Source: Anthopleura xanthogrammica (lineage: Eukaryota > Cnidaria > Anthozoa > Actiniaria > Actiniidae). Taken from it: a DNA stretch of 64,000 nucleotides. The notes beneath the pieces are model-generated. The model made no database searches and was not told where the DNA came from. It was given only the letters and a program-made list of their open reading frames with translations. The DNA is taken from positions 4,107,001 to 4,171,000 of the forward strand of contig OZ025207.1 of the NCBI GenBank assembly GCA_964019055.1. The letters run 5' to 3'. The position numbers and the translations under genes are program-made. Below are positions 37,376 to 47,654 of the stretch, in pieces; the first letter of the stretch is position 1; every line of letters starts with the position of its first letter.

Positions 37376-37630
37376 TTTCAAAGGTTATTGTGTAGTTCCA
37401 GGGGGGGAGGGTATATTGTGTTGTACCAGAAAACATCTGTACCTCGCCCATGGAGGGGGATTGAAATTTTCAAGGAGTCGGGAGGGTTTGAGGAGGGTAT
37501 ATTGTGTAGTTCCAGAAATATCCATACCTTCCCCAATGGAGGGAGTATGGAATTTCCAAGGGGTGGGGAGGGTATATTGTGTAGTTCTAGAAAATATCCA
37601 TATAACTCCCCCATGCAAGGGGAGCATTTG
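37376..37630. repeat. Tandem repeat, ~75-95-bp unit, three copies
   Basis: Unit GAGGGTATATTGTGTAGTTC..CAGAAATATCCATACC, G-rich, between TTLL9 and PDRG1. Confidence 0.8.
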
Positions 37631-37917
37631 AATATATCTTTTAACCAATATGTCAGCCACCTTGAATTTATTATGGGATGCCAAGGGAACGATTGGAAAA
37701 TTTATAGTCAGCAGGGTGTCTCTATATAATTTATTAATTAAGTTATCCAATGAGAAACATCTAAAAACCAACCGAATTTGTTGGTAATTGAAGTGATATG
37801 TGAAGCATAAAACTATTTGAGAAAGTAACCCTGCCAATCTATTTTTTATAAATATTTCAACATTTGCACCCTTGCCATCCCAATTATTAAGATGGTTGCC
37901 ATATAGGTAAAAATGTC

Positions 37918-38140
37918 TAATAGTCCTCTTCACAGTTCCCTGCGCCATCTTGAAAGGTAGCTGTGGTGCCTTTGCATCGAAGCGAGATGAACGGTGAGCG
38001 TGCAATGATAGAGAAGTGAATAATTGTCCAAAGTGTTAAAAAAAGGTCTCTATCATTGCAAGCTCACCATTCGTCTTGCTTCAATGCAAAGGCACGGCTA
38101 CCTTTCAAGATGGTGCAGGGAACTGTGAAGGGGACTATTC
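37918..38140. repeat. 'CTTCACAGTTCCCTGCGCC' palindromic element
   Basis: Arms TAGTCCTCTTCACAGTTCCC..TTTGCATCGAAGCGAGA and their reverse complement ending GGGAACTGTGAAGGGGACTA, about 223 bp. It abuts the 3' end of PDRG1. Confidence 0.85.
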
Positions 38141-38170
38141 CAAATTTTTGTTTGACACATACTATTGTTC

Positions 38171-40060
38171 TTACAAACCTTCAAGCTTATGAAGTTTGGC
38201 CACTTTAGGTTTGAGTTCTTTCCTAAGTTTTTCCAGTTCTTCATTGACATTTTTCTGATCTACAATAGATAGGAAAAACAACACTTGAAAAAATGTATTC
38301 TTAAGTACCATGTATGTACCATGTTCAGGGCATATAATATGATGATCATGATGGTGTGAGGGTAGTGATTATGAGGTTGTTGATCATCATCGTCATCATC
38401 ATGAATCGTCTTAGTGATGATGGGAGAGCCTACGTAGCAAGCAGTTGAAGTAATGTATTCATGAAAATACAATGCATCTCACCTTATACAGTTGCAGTTG
38501 CGCGAGCCCTGTACCGCTGGCGGGGCAAAATTTGCTCCTGCTATTGACACCTTTTTAGGCAGCCTTGCGTCCTCCATAGTCTGTTCCTTGGACTCAAGAT
38601 CATCAGTAGGCACCCAAGGCTCATCTTTTTGAAAATATTTTGGAAATCTACTCAGCCACACTGACAAAAATTGAGGATTAGTTTTCACTTTTCCCGTTAT
38701 TTCAAGAATCAAGTTCAAGCTCGTGCATAAAAACGGTTTGGTACTGTTTGGTTACGCCATCACAGAACTGCGTCATCCAATTCAATTTTTGATCATCTGT
38801 CACTGCGCGTGCTCGAGCGCTATGCAAGACATCAACAGAAACACTGCATGATCATGAATGGAGCACGTTATCGTATATGGAACTTTTCTAATGATGGTGA
38901 AACACGCTCTAATCTACACCTTGGTAATCGTTTTCTTATATATCACTCAACTCTATCATGCACTCCTGGCCAGTCACTCACTCTTCAAAACAAGACTCTA
39001 CTATATCTCTCCAGAACTAGCTGAGTTCACTAACACTTTCTACCTGCCCATCTCGCTGCAAAACTCGTAACTTTGACAATGTGAAATCTTGGACAGTGAG
39101 CGCCGATTTCTTGGCAGCCCTGTGCCACAGGTTTTTCTTTTGACTCTGCTCTAATGAATTTTGTAAATAATTTACCATTTCTTACTGTCTCTAGCGCAGC
39201 GCCATTGAACTGCTGGAAATGGCGCTATATAAATATATTATATTATTATATTATTATATACAATAGATAGAACGATAATAGAATACAATAGATTTAATGA
39301 ATACATTACATCAACTTAGTGCAATAGACCCCTTTCACGTGACGTCAGAGCAGCTCAATTTGGAAGGCAAAACAAAAGAATTTCAATCTCCTGAGAATTG
39401 GAACCTATTGTTTTGCCCTCCAAATTGAGCTGCATTCCGACGTGCTGCAAGGGGTCTTTATAGGTTCTCCATAAGGATGATGATGGTGTTGAAGGTGACA
39501 ATGAACATTGCAGATGATGATAGTGATGGTGATGATAGCCATGGTGGTCAGCAGTGGTAATGATGATGGTGATAACCTTTATATTTACCTTGCTCAAGCA
39601 TTTCCTTTGTACTCGAGTTTCTGAGCTTCAAAAATGTGTTCCCGAAACACACGAATGACTTTTCACCTGCAAAAAATAGATTTAAAAATTTTGAGTGAAA
39701 ATATATTAGAACTTTGAATTAGGTACCCTGTTAGCAAAGATAAAAGCCTCTGTTAACTGTTGAATTTAATATTACCTTGGCTTTCGTTTTTAAGAGCTCT
39801 AAGTGCTTCTCGATTGCTGTTTCTTTTTCGATCAAGTTCTACGATCTCCAAGAAAAAAAATTAAAAAACATTATCGTCTGCTTCAAAAAAATTACTATGA
39901 ACTAAAACTTGCCAAAACAATATACCGACAGACAAAGAAAAACCTTTCACGAGGGTACCTGCTCTCTATCTGACAATATTTCTGCTGCAAGTTCTTCAAT
40001 CTCGGCGAATTTATCGAGGCTATTTGAAGTGAAGCGGCGAAGCAACACGTCGTCCGCCAT
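38171..40060 (-). CDS. PDRG1: PDRG1, prefoldin-like subunit
   Basis: Four exons on the minus strand: 40060-39959, 39845-39776, 39666-39589 and 38259-38171, giving 112 residues. The ATG sits in a good context (CCAACATGG). The run IVELDRKRNSNREALRAL followed by FVCFGNTFLKL and TKEML matches the human PDRG1 pattern, then a charged helix ending KLHKLEGL. PDRG1 is a small beta-type prefoldin that belongs to the R2TP/prefoldin-like (PAQosome) co-chaperone, which assembles RNA polymerases and PIKK kinases. Two coiled-coil helices flanking a central hairpin fit that fold. The C-terminus is about 20 residues shorter than in vertebrates. The final codons overlap a possible donor (GTTTGT), so a further small exon could replace the last two residues. 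Introns hold a foldback element and, at 38479-38718, an unexplained open stretch. Confidence 0.9.
39100..39262 (+). repeat. Retroelement 3' tail
   Basis: Ends GGAAATGGCGCTATATAAAT followed by TATTATATTATTATTAT, the common end of tRNA-SINE/LINE copies in many animals. In intron 3 of PDRG1. Confidence 0.55.
39325..39460. repeat. 135-bp foldback family, copy 5
   Basis: Lies in intron 3 of PDRG1, with the same ends and core as the others (TAGACCCCTTTCACGTGACGTC at its left end). Confidence 0.85.
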
Positions 40061-40923
40061 GTTGGATTCTGGACTGCGGGCTCAAAAACGACCAGCAGTT
40101 ATTCCTATTTGGTGCGCCGTAACATTTTCAAATAGTGTTCAGTCTCTTCCTGTCGTGTTGGAGGGAAATTTGAAAAATGAATTAACACAGGTAGCCCAAG
40201 CTATCGTTCATCATTATTTTATTGTTTTCTTAACTGTATATCAGTTTTATTGCATGGTTGTGGTTTCTGACAGTTTGGTTGTATTTTAAGGCGATTTTAG
40301 AAAATTTTAACCTCATCTCTAAAGACAAAGTCAAGATATCGCCCCATGATCCACGAAAATATTGATTTTGAATCCGGAATCCACCTTCTTTGGAATCCAA
40401 GGTATTGCCGGCATACTATTCACGATAGTCCCTTGCGCGCTCGCTAAATAGGGAGCTTGAGCAACTCGAAATCTAGAACGGGAACGTCAGTATCTGAAGG
40501 AGAAAAGACAATATAGTTCTCGTCAGAATGCGATATTCAGCAATTGCACGTCGTTCACGTCTTGAGATCAAGAAGTAACACCTATTTCCAGATCTTCCTC
40601 TATCATTAAATCACAGTTCTGAAACCTCGGGTCTCAGTCCCCGTCCTAGATTTCGAGTTGCTTAATCTCCCTAATAAGACATGGAGGACTGCGACCGCGC
40701 TAATGTAAGTTGGAAGTGACCACACAATGGGAGAGGCGGCAGTGGAAATGGAAAAGCGCGGGTGCAGTGGGTGCAAGCGTAAAAGTAGATGAGATTCGCC
40801 ATAGCCGACCACTGCCGACAGATTCTTACGCAAACTGGGCCGAGAATGCATGGGTGGCGTACGCTGCTAACGCGTCGCCTTTCATCACTGTGGTTCCAAA
40901 GGCTCGGTTCGGTCGCCATATGT

Positions 40924-41101
40924 GAATAAGCCAGTTCAAAGTTTAAGAATCGTTATCAGTGCGCATGCGATTTTATCCCGAATTTCTCACCTTCTTTTGT
41001 TTAAACCTTCTTTTGTTTTTAATCAAACAAAAGAAGGTGAGAAATTCGGGATAAAATCGCATGCGCACTGATAACGATTCTTAAACTGTGAATTGGCTTA
41101 T
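40924..41101. repeat. Long near-perfect hairpin, copy 1
   Basis: About 178 bp. Arms of about 80 bp (start GAATAAGCCAGTTC, inner GCGCATGCGATTTTATCCCG and AAATTCGGGATAAAATCGCA) around a short loop of CTTCTTTTGTTT repeats. Almost identical to 44625-44802. Confidence 0.9.
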
Positions 41102-41107
41102 CGAGTT

Positions 41108-41240
41108 TGTTTGATGTGTTGTTCTCTCCTGTGCTACAAGGGTTTTCCCCAGGTTCTCCGGTTTCCTCCCTCCGTAAAAATCAACATGTGAGTCGAGCGT
41201 TGTGTGCATAGAATACTGAATGTAGTGGTAGTGTGTGTGT
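41108..41240 (+). repeat. SINE body fragment
   Basis: GTTGTTCTCTCCTGTGCTAC..AAGGGTTTTCCCCAGGTTCTCCGGTTTCCTCCCTCCGT; the tRNA-like head is missing. Confidence 0.75.
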
Positions 41241-42330
41241 GTGAGTGAAAAGTGCCGGGGGGGGGGGGGGGGTAAAGTATCGGGTATGCTCGTCCTATCT
41301 CTTAGGGGTAAAAATTAGCGATTTGGTATCTTTTAGGGTCTTAAATTTGAGGTTTAGCAAATCAGCACTTTCTGGTATCTTTTAGGGTGTTGAAAAAGGA
41401 ACTAGCCCATCGCATAATAACGCAATACGTATGCCTGCGTAAACTCAGAATATTACTCAATGTAACTTAATGTATTTCTTAATAGTATTATTTTTGTGGT
41501 ATCTCTTAGGGGTTAAAATTTGCCAAGCCACGCCCTTTTGAAAAAACTTCCGGTATCTTTTAGGGGTATTTTTGGAATATTAGTGCGAAAGCGCTAGAAA
41601 GACTAGACACTTAATTAAATAAAGAGATCTATTTTAAATATCTCGACAAGCTAGATACATCTCGTGAACAATCAGAATTAACAGTTAACATATCAAAAAC
41701 TAAAGCGATGGTCTTGTATTGCATTTTGGCTGCTCACAGACATTTTCTTAATAAAAAGCTATAATGAAAACTCGAGAATCCCTGGGAACGAAAACATACA
41801 TTCGCGCATGCGCATTGCGTTTGACCACCGTGTTGTTATAAAGTAGGACACTAGAGAAAAACGTTTGCGCATGCGTGCCTTTCAGCACGCTTTCCAAGAA
41901 TTTACAAGAGTTTTAGTGAGAAAATAAATGCTTGTTTTCTCCAAGTATACAAAAAAGTTCGTGGGTATTTGTGGGACCAAGATACTGTATTAATAAAGGC
42001 AATATGAAAGAATTAGTCTTAAATTTCAAGAACTGACTTTAAGTTTTGGCATTCTTCAGGCAAGTGTGAAAGTCAAATTTGCATATTTCTACAATAGCAC
42101 GAAGACGCTTTTGACTAATTTGCATACGGACTTAGAGCATGCGCAGACGTTTTTCACCCGTGTCATGATAGTAGTATTTTTATCTAGTGTTCAGTCTCTC
42201 CCTGTACTGTCGTGTTTGCTGTCGTGTTGGTCGTTGGAGGGAAATTTGAGAAATGAATCGTAAAAAAACCCTGAAAGAAATCTTTGAAAAACTGTAGGTA
42301 TTCTGTAACATTCTTGTTTAGAATGTTTTT

Positions 42331-42516
42331 ACTGCGATTCTCAGCATTCTGCGAACTCAGACATTTCAACGGCTTGTTGTGAAATTGGTTTTTCGCTGCC
42401 GTCAATCAAAACTAATCAGTCGGTACCTTTTATATTTTTGACTGGCGGCAGTGAAAAACCAAATTCCAACTGGAAACTCGCAACTACCGAGTTCGCAGAA
42501 TATTGAGAATCGCAGT
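42331..42516. repeat. 'TTCTGCGAACTCAGACATTTC' foldback, copy 1
   Basis: Arms ACTGCGATTCTCAGCATTCT..GCGAACTCAG and CGAGTTCGCAGAATATTGAG..AATCGCAGT. Inside, GTCAATCAAAA and the KpnI-like GGTACC centre. A related copy lies at 51231-51412. Confidence 0.8.
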
Positions 42517-43128
42517 AAGTTGCTAAGGAGTTTTAATTTGCAATTAGTAAAATTTATAAAAATGATACCACAATTTATTTATGACGGATTTTCGAAATTG
42601 AAGGTGTTTCCCTCCTGTTTTCAAGCAACCGTACCCAACATATTGTATTTTGATCATTCTTGGTTTACAATCACGTGTTATTTGGTCGTATTTAAATGTT
42701 ATATATTTTTTTCGTTAGCTAAATAAAATTAAATGCAAATCAGATAATAGAGCTATAAAACGTACACCTATGGTTAAAATATTAGAGCTAAAGTGCATTG
42801 TCTAAGCGAGCTATAGGCGGACAAAGATTCCGCAAATATATAGTGTGAACCTAGTTATTGTGTGAATAAATAGAATGGAGCGAAGCTATTTCATTCAACA
42901 TGGTCGCCAAAATTAAAAGTCTTATTAACAAAGCTACAAAGCTTAAAATATTCCATCTTACTTAATTTCACTATGAATTTAGTGAACTTCTAAACATGTA
43001 TAAAGTTGATAGCATTTAATTTGGTCTTGATTTCCATGACTTTTCAGAAACGTGACCAGCGCTAAGTTAGTAGTTGCGTGACAGAATTCAAACGTTGAAT
43101 AATTCGGAAGCCAAATATGGGTTTACCT

Positions 43129-43436
43129 CGGTGTAAGAACCTTACAACTGACGTCACGTTCGAAGCTCCTTCACCAAATGTGCGTGTCTACGTGGCTACG
43201 CGGTTATCTAATTAATATTCATATATTGTTCGTTCTACTAATGATCACTGCGTATCCGAGTAGCCACTTCATATATAGCCTCCTTTGCAGACGTTCTTAG
43301 GGTCGTCACGTCGTCACGACCCTAAGAGAGGCTACTTCATACAGGAACTCAGGATATATGAATTTTAACGTAGCCAAGCACATTTAGTGAAGGAGCTTCA
43401 AACGTGACGTCAGTTGTGAGGTTCTTACACCGAGGA
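43129..43436. repeat. 308-bp element with ~45-bp inverted ends and a nested foldback
   Basis: Left end CCTCGGTGTAAGAACCTTAC, running into AACTGACGTCACGTTCGAAG; the right end is its reverse complement at about 43380-43436, with few mismatches. A small 'TAGCCTCC..CTTAGGGT' hairpin at 43275-43337 sits inside, so insertion was nested. Confidence 0.85.
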
Positions 43437-44161
43437 TTAGCCCGAAATATACAGAGGATCCAATACTATCCCAAGTCCCTTTGCGTGCATCTTTTTTCCC
43501 TCGCGAATGCCGATCCAGCGGAAAAAAAGAAAAGGAGACTCTGTCAGCAGGGAATTCTACTACTAATAATACTAATATTAAGGTGTTTGTTAGCATTTGA
43601 TGAAGACATTTTCGACTAATTTGGCAACTAAAAGTAGCCAGCTGTGCTAAACTGTCCTTTATATTCAAACTCCTTTGAGAATACCAAGACAATAGTGAAA
43701 GCTAGCACAACAAACAATGCTACCAAAAGGGATTCTGGAAGCATTATGGGGCATTTTAATTTTTTTCTGTGGCCGGTTTTTGTCAAATCCCCGCCCCTTG
43801 CCGTAATACCCCCACCACGGAACTTACGTTGATTGGTTTACTTCACATTAAGAATATATTGCAATTTTGCAAACTTGAATCGAAATACCTTATTATAGGA
43901 AATTTATTTTACATATTTTAAATTAACGCGAATTGAGGGCAAAAATACTTTCAAATGAAGAAAATTAACGCGAAAGTTCCACTTTATTAATGATATGGAA
44001 ATTAACATTAAAAGAAATTAACACGACATAATTTAATGCGAGTTTTTGAAATTCAGCTGACCATGTGTCATTCCCTTGAGTTTTATTTCTTTGCTTAAGA
44101 ATTGTTTAAGAAGACACAAGCTATAGAAGGCCTATTTTAAACAGTTTAATTTCTGTCTTAG

Positions 44162-45558
44162 TTACAGGGAATCAGTTCAACAATTTAAGAAAAAGTCTGA
44201 GGATCACGAGTTGTTTTTCAACGAAAGGATACTTGCCTTGGCGAAAGAAAAACTACGTCAGGTCCATGGCAAAGATAATAGCTCAGTATCACTTAGAGTT
44301 GGGAGTAAAAAATCCTGCACAGGTAAAAGAAAAGAGTCTTTGAAAACAACATTCTTAACATATAAAGATAGAGTTGGTTGTGTGAGGTAGACATTTGTTT
44401 GGGATAAGATGCTCAAGTCTGTTGGCTTTCTCTATGGGGTCCTTTTTCGTGTACCACAAAATCAGTGTACATAGTTATATAGAAACCTTTTGTATTCTTT
44501 GTTAGCTTCATTCTATTGTAAATTAACTTAGAATCTTTTGTTGTGGCTATTGAATTACGAAGTACCGAACTTTGAGTACAAGCACCAAACTTGGAAACAA
44601 ATGTTCGTTGGGGCATACTAAACAGAATAAGCCAGTTCACAGTTTAAGAATCGTTTCCAGTGCGCATGCGATTTTATCCCGAATTTCTCACCTTCTTTTG
44701 TTTAAACCTTCTTTTGTTTTTAATTAAACAAAAGAAGGTGAGAAATTCGGGATAAAATCGCATGCGCACTGATATCGATTCTTAAACTGTGAATTGGCTT
44801 ATTCAGTAGAAATGGTGTTCAGGGTTTGGCACGCCGTACTCAACCAGATGGATAAAGTTTAGCAAAATTTATATGAAACGAAAACAATTCTTCAATTCTT
44901 CGCTAACATGGAAGTGCTGTTTGAAAAAGTTAGAATGGCGTTTACAGTTTTTTGATATCTCTTTTTGTTGCAGAGCAATCTCGAGTCCAGAGTCTTCCGG
45001 CTTCTTGGTCAGCGAGCTGGCGCCAATTCTCTGGTGAGGTGATTATATTTTCCAGATATCTCACACACAGTTTGTTATAATCACATTTGAATGTTTCATT
45101 TATTTTTAGATCAGTCAAGCTTTATATATAAAAGAAAAAAGTCCCACTCGACAAAAAACAAGGTCAAAACTCTAAAACACATGAGAGAGAACCTTACAGA
45201 TACCATTAATAGAATTTACTTTGACCATCTTTTTGGCAAGGAAAAAACCACTGGTAGAACAACAAGCATCCATTCAAGTACTCTGACAAGGTACATCAAT
45301 ATGGTGAAAAGAAAATCGTTGTCAAGAAGCCGCTCTCTTGGAAAAGGGAAGAAAGCCGGCATTCGTAAAACACCTTCAGAAGACAGATCACTAGAACTAT
45401 CTAATGATCTGCAATCTTTTGATGATTCTGGAATTGTTGATGACTCCACACCCCATAAACCTACACATAAAGCCGAGAGCAGGCCGCAAGTTTTTCAGCC
45501 ACTTTTTTCCAGTCGTCATTGTGGAGGAGTCTGGAAAGCCATTGTTGATGAGTACTAA
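44162..45558 (+). CDS. Unrecognised basic protein, last three exons (5' exons not found)
   Basis: Exons 44162-44322, 44974-45033 and 45110-45558 join in phase (entering phase 2, then 1 and 1) and end at a TAA. The visible 222 residues begin with a helical, charged stretch (RESVQQFKKKSEDHELFF, then ALAKEKLRQVHGK), pass through a Trp-containing stretch (LPASWSASWRQFS), and continue into a Lys/Arg/Ser-rich region with KRKSLSRSRSLGKGKK, which resembles a nuclear localisation or chromatin-binding tail, ending VWKAIVDEY. The earlier exons must lie upstream in a stretch full of foldback elements. One candidate is a short open stretch from an ATG at 40681 to a GTAAGT donor at 40705, but its phase does not join directly. 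An AATAAA lies at 45843. I do not recognise the family and propose no function. Confidence 0.6.
44625..44802. repeat. Long near-perfect hairpin, copy 2
   Basis: Differs from the copy at 40924-41101 at only a handful of positions by eye. It lies in the intron between 44322 and 44974 of the unrecognised gene. Confidence 0.9.
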
Positions 45559-46126
45559 GGACTGGCATTGTATTTGCAGGAAAAATCTTTATGTAGATAA
45601 TAATGTATATATAGATGATTGTAAAACTTTTCACATGAAAGGGTCATCAACAGAAGCTAAAAATTCAATAATTTACTTGATGTATAATGCATTTTCAATT
45701 TCAGACCATGTGTCATCCCCTAGGGTGCTTTCCATTTGTCCAGAAAAACCGGTTGATGAACCCGAGTAAAGAACGGTTCTAATGGAACAGTTCAAACCGA
45801 CGATACACCTGATCGATAGTCCGCCATCTTAAAAGTTTTCGCAATAAATGCGCGAATTAGAGAACTGGGCCTGAGAAATTCTCAAATGGATCAGAAAATT
45901 CCAGTTGGTTCGTACAAACCGAAATGGCTGGACAAGCTCGAAAGGTATTCCACTTTTTTCGGTTGGAAGTATTACCGGTTTTTCTGGAAAAATGGGAAGC
46001 ACCCCTAGAGTATCATTTCTTTAATACTCCAGTTTCACATTCGATGGAAACCGCTGTTTTTGAAGACCACAGACTCATTTGCACAGGCTTAGCCTCGTTT
46101 ATAAGTCATCTATTCAAAGGCACCAT

Positions 46127-46284
46127 TAAAAGTCCGTGGGATTGGTATTATTCAACTTGCACATTCTTTACATTACAGTTGGCTGTTGCTAATAATAATT
46201 TGCATAAGTCAACCGTAATGTAAAGAATGTGTAAGTTGAACAATACCAATGTTTTGAAATCCCACGGACTTTTAATGATGTCGT
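46127..46284. repeat. Hairpin element downstream of the unrecognised gene
   Basis: Arms TTAAAAGTCCGTGGGATTGG..CATTCTTTACATTACAG and CGTAATGTAAAGAATGTGTA..CCCACGGACTTTTAA. Its outer flanks (AAACGAGG..CTATTC types) resemble a fragment near 33229-33290. Confidence 0.8.
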
Positions 46285-46816
46285 TGAATAGCTGACTTAT
46301 AAGCGAGTACTGAACTTTACTTAGGTGCCACACAAGAATGTTGTACCTCGACATTCTTTATATCTATCGAAATAGAATGATTAAGATAATCACAATTATA
46401 GTTTATTTACAAATATACTATGTATAGAAACGCAGAATGTACTTGCTATTTATAGTAAAGTAACGCAAATATTTATCAACAAAACAATAATTAAAAAAAG
46501 AATGTTGTACCTTGACAAAAATAAGTACAACTATAATTTATTTACAATTATACAATATATATATATAGAAAGTACTTGCTATTTATAGTACAACGTACAT
46601 GCAAATATTTATTTTTATAAATGTTTTGCAAATATTTATATATATCTTATAACAAAACAATAAATCAAAAACTTTATTTACAAAGAATTGTTTTGACAGA
46701 ATGCTTCACTGCACTGACTGCATCGTTTTTTTTTCATATATACCTACCTACATGCATACATGCTAACAATAGGTTTATATTGGCGGTTCTCTCAAACTTA
46801 TTGGAGAATCGCGATA

Positions 46817-47110
46817 CATAAGGTACGGTAATACGAGCAACAAAATCGTGCAACTTGTCGCGCAACATTGTTGCGTTGCAAGTCGCAAAGAATGTTGCTC
46901 GTATTACCACCCCGTACAACAACAAAATTTTGTTGCGCGACTTTGTTGCAGAAGTAGGAGCTTTTTCTACACTCTGCGACAATGAAAATTTGTTGCGCTC
47001 GAGGAGGTAATACGAGCAACATTCGTTCTGCAACTTGCAACGCAACAATGGTGCGCGAGAAGTTGCACGATTTTGTTGCTCGTATTGTCGCGCCTTTACC
47101 ATCCCGCAAC
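46817..47110. repeat. 'GAGCAACAAAATCGTGCAACTTG' foldback, copy 2
   Basis: Several inverted and direct blocks (GGTAATACGAGCAACAAAAT, GCAACTTGTCGCGCAACATT, TTTGTTGCTCGTATTGTCGC). It looks like two units side by side. About 550 bp upstream of the ENY2 start. Confidence 0.8.
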
Positions 47111-47654
47111 TTGTAGCCTGCGTCACATCCGGACAAATACCTCTGTAAAGTCCGTCTGCGAGCCGTCTGCGAATTAGCGCCCAAAAGCTTGTTCCGACCC
47201 CCAGCGGACTAACACGGTTATATGAAGCGATTTCTGATTGGCTCTCGACTTGTTCGATTCTAACACGATCTATGATTGGTCAACAGTAGCTAGTTGGTCA
47301 CCAACGGCTGACCTTTGAACGCACTGCATGTTTTGACTTTAGCATGAAGCAAAGCCTACATTTGGTGATGGCGGAAAGGCAAATTTTAACCATTTATGTG
47401 ATAGACTTCTGTCTCAGCTTTAGCCGTTCAATGGAAGAAATGAATTCGTTTTGTCTCGTATACGCTGATAACTTAACTACTGACACTTTTCCTTTTAGAG
47501 ATACATCTTAATTCTGATGTGAGGCAAGCGATTTGCCGCAGAAAGATTTCCAAAGCGGGTTCCCTGTGGTGTCAGTACTTCATAAAACGCCCGCGCTGTT
47601 TTATACCAGCAGCAGGATTTTGTATTGTGCGCATGCTTCGTGTGTATATTCAAC

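Larger units (their letters stand above)
40061..44161. other. Repeat-rich stretch upstream of the unrecognised gene
   Basis: Contains the PDRG1 promoter, the first long hairpin, a SINE body, a 'CTTTTAGGG' low-complexity stretch behind a G16 run (about 41257-41575), one 'TTCTGCGAACTC' foldback and the 308-bp nested element. The missing 5' exons of the 44162 gene should be here, but I could not identify them. Confidence 0.65.
45559..47654. other. Intergenic stretch before ENY2
   Basis: 3' UTR of the unrecognised gene (AATAAA at 45843), a hairpin element, an AT-rich stretch at 46360-46740 and the 'GAGCAACAAAATC' foldback. The last few hundred bases, with GC-richer text and CAACATGG, should hold the ENY2 promoter. 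Confidence 0.65.

Noticed and set aside
45091..45109. ATG at 45091 as start of the unrecognised gene
   Set aside because: It lies before a TTTATTTTTAG acceptor; upstream exons at 44162 and 44974 join in phase.
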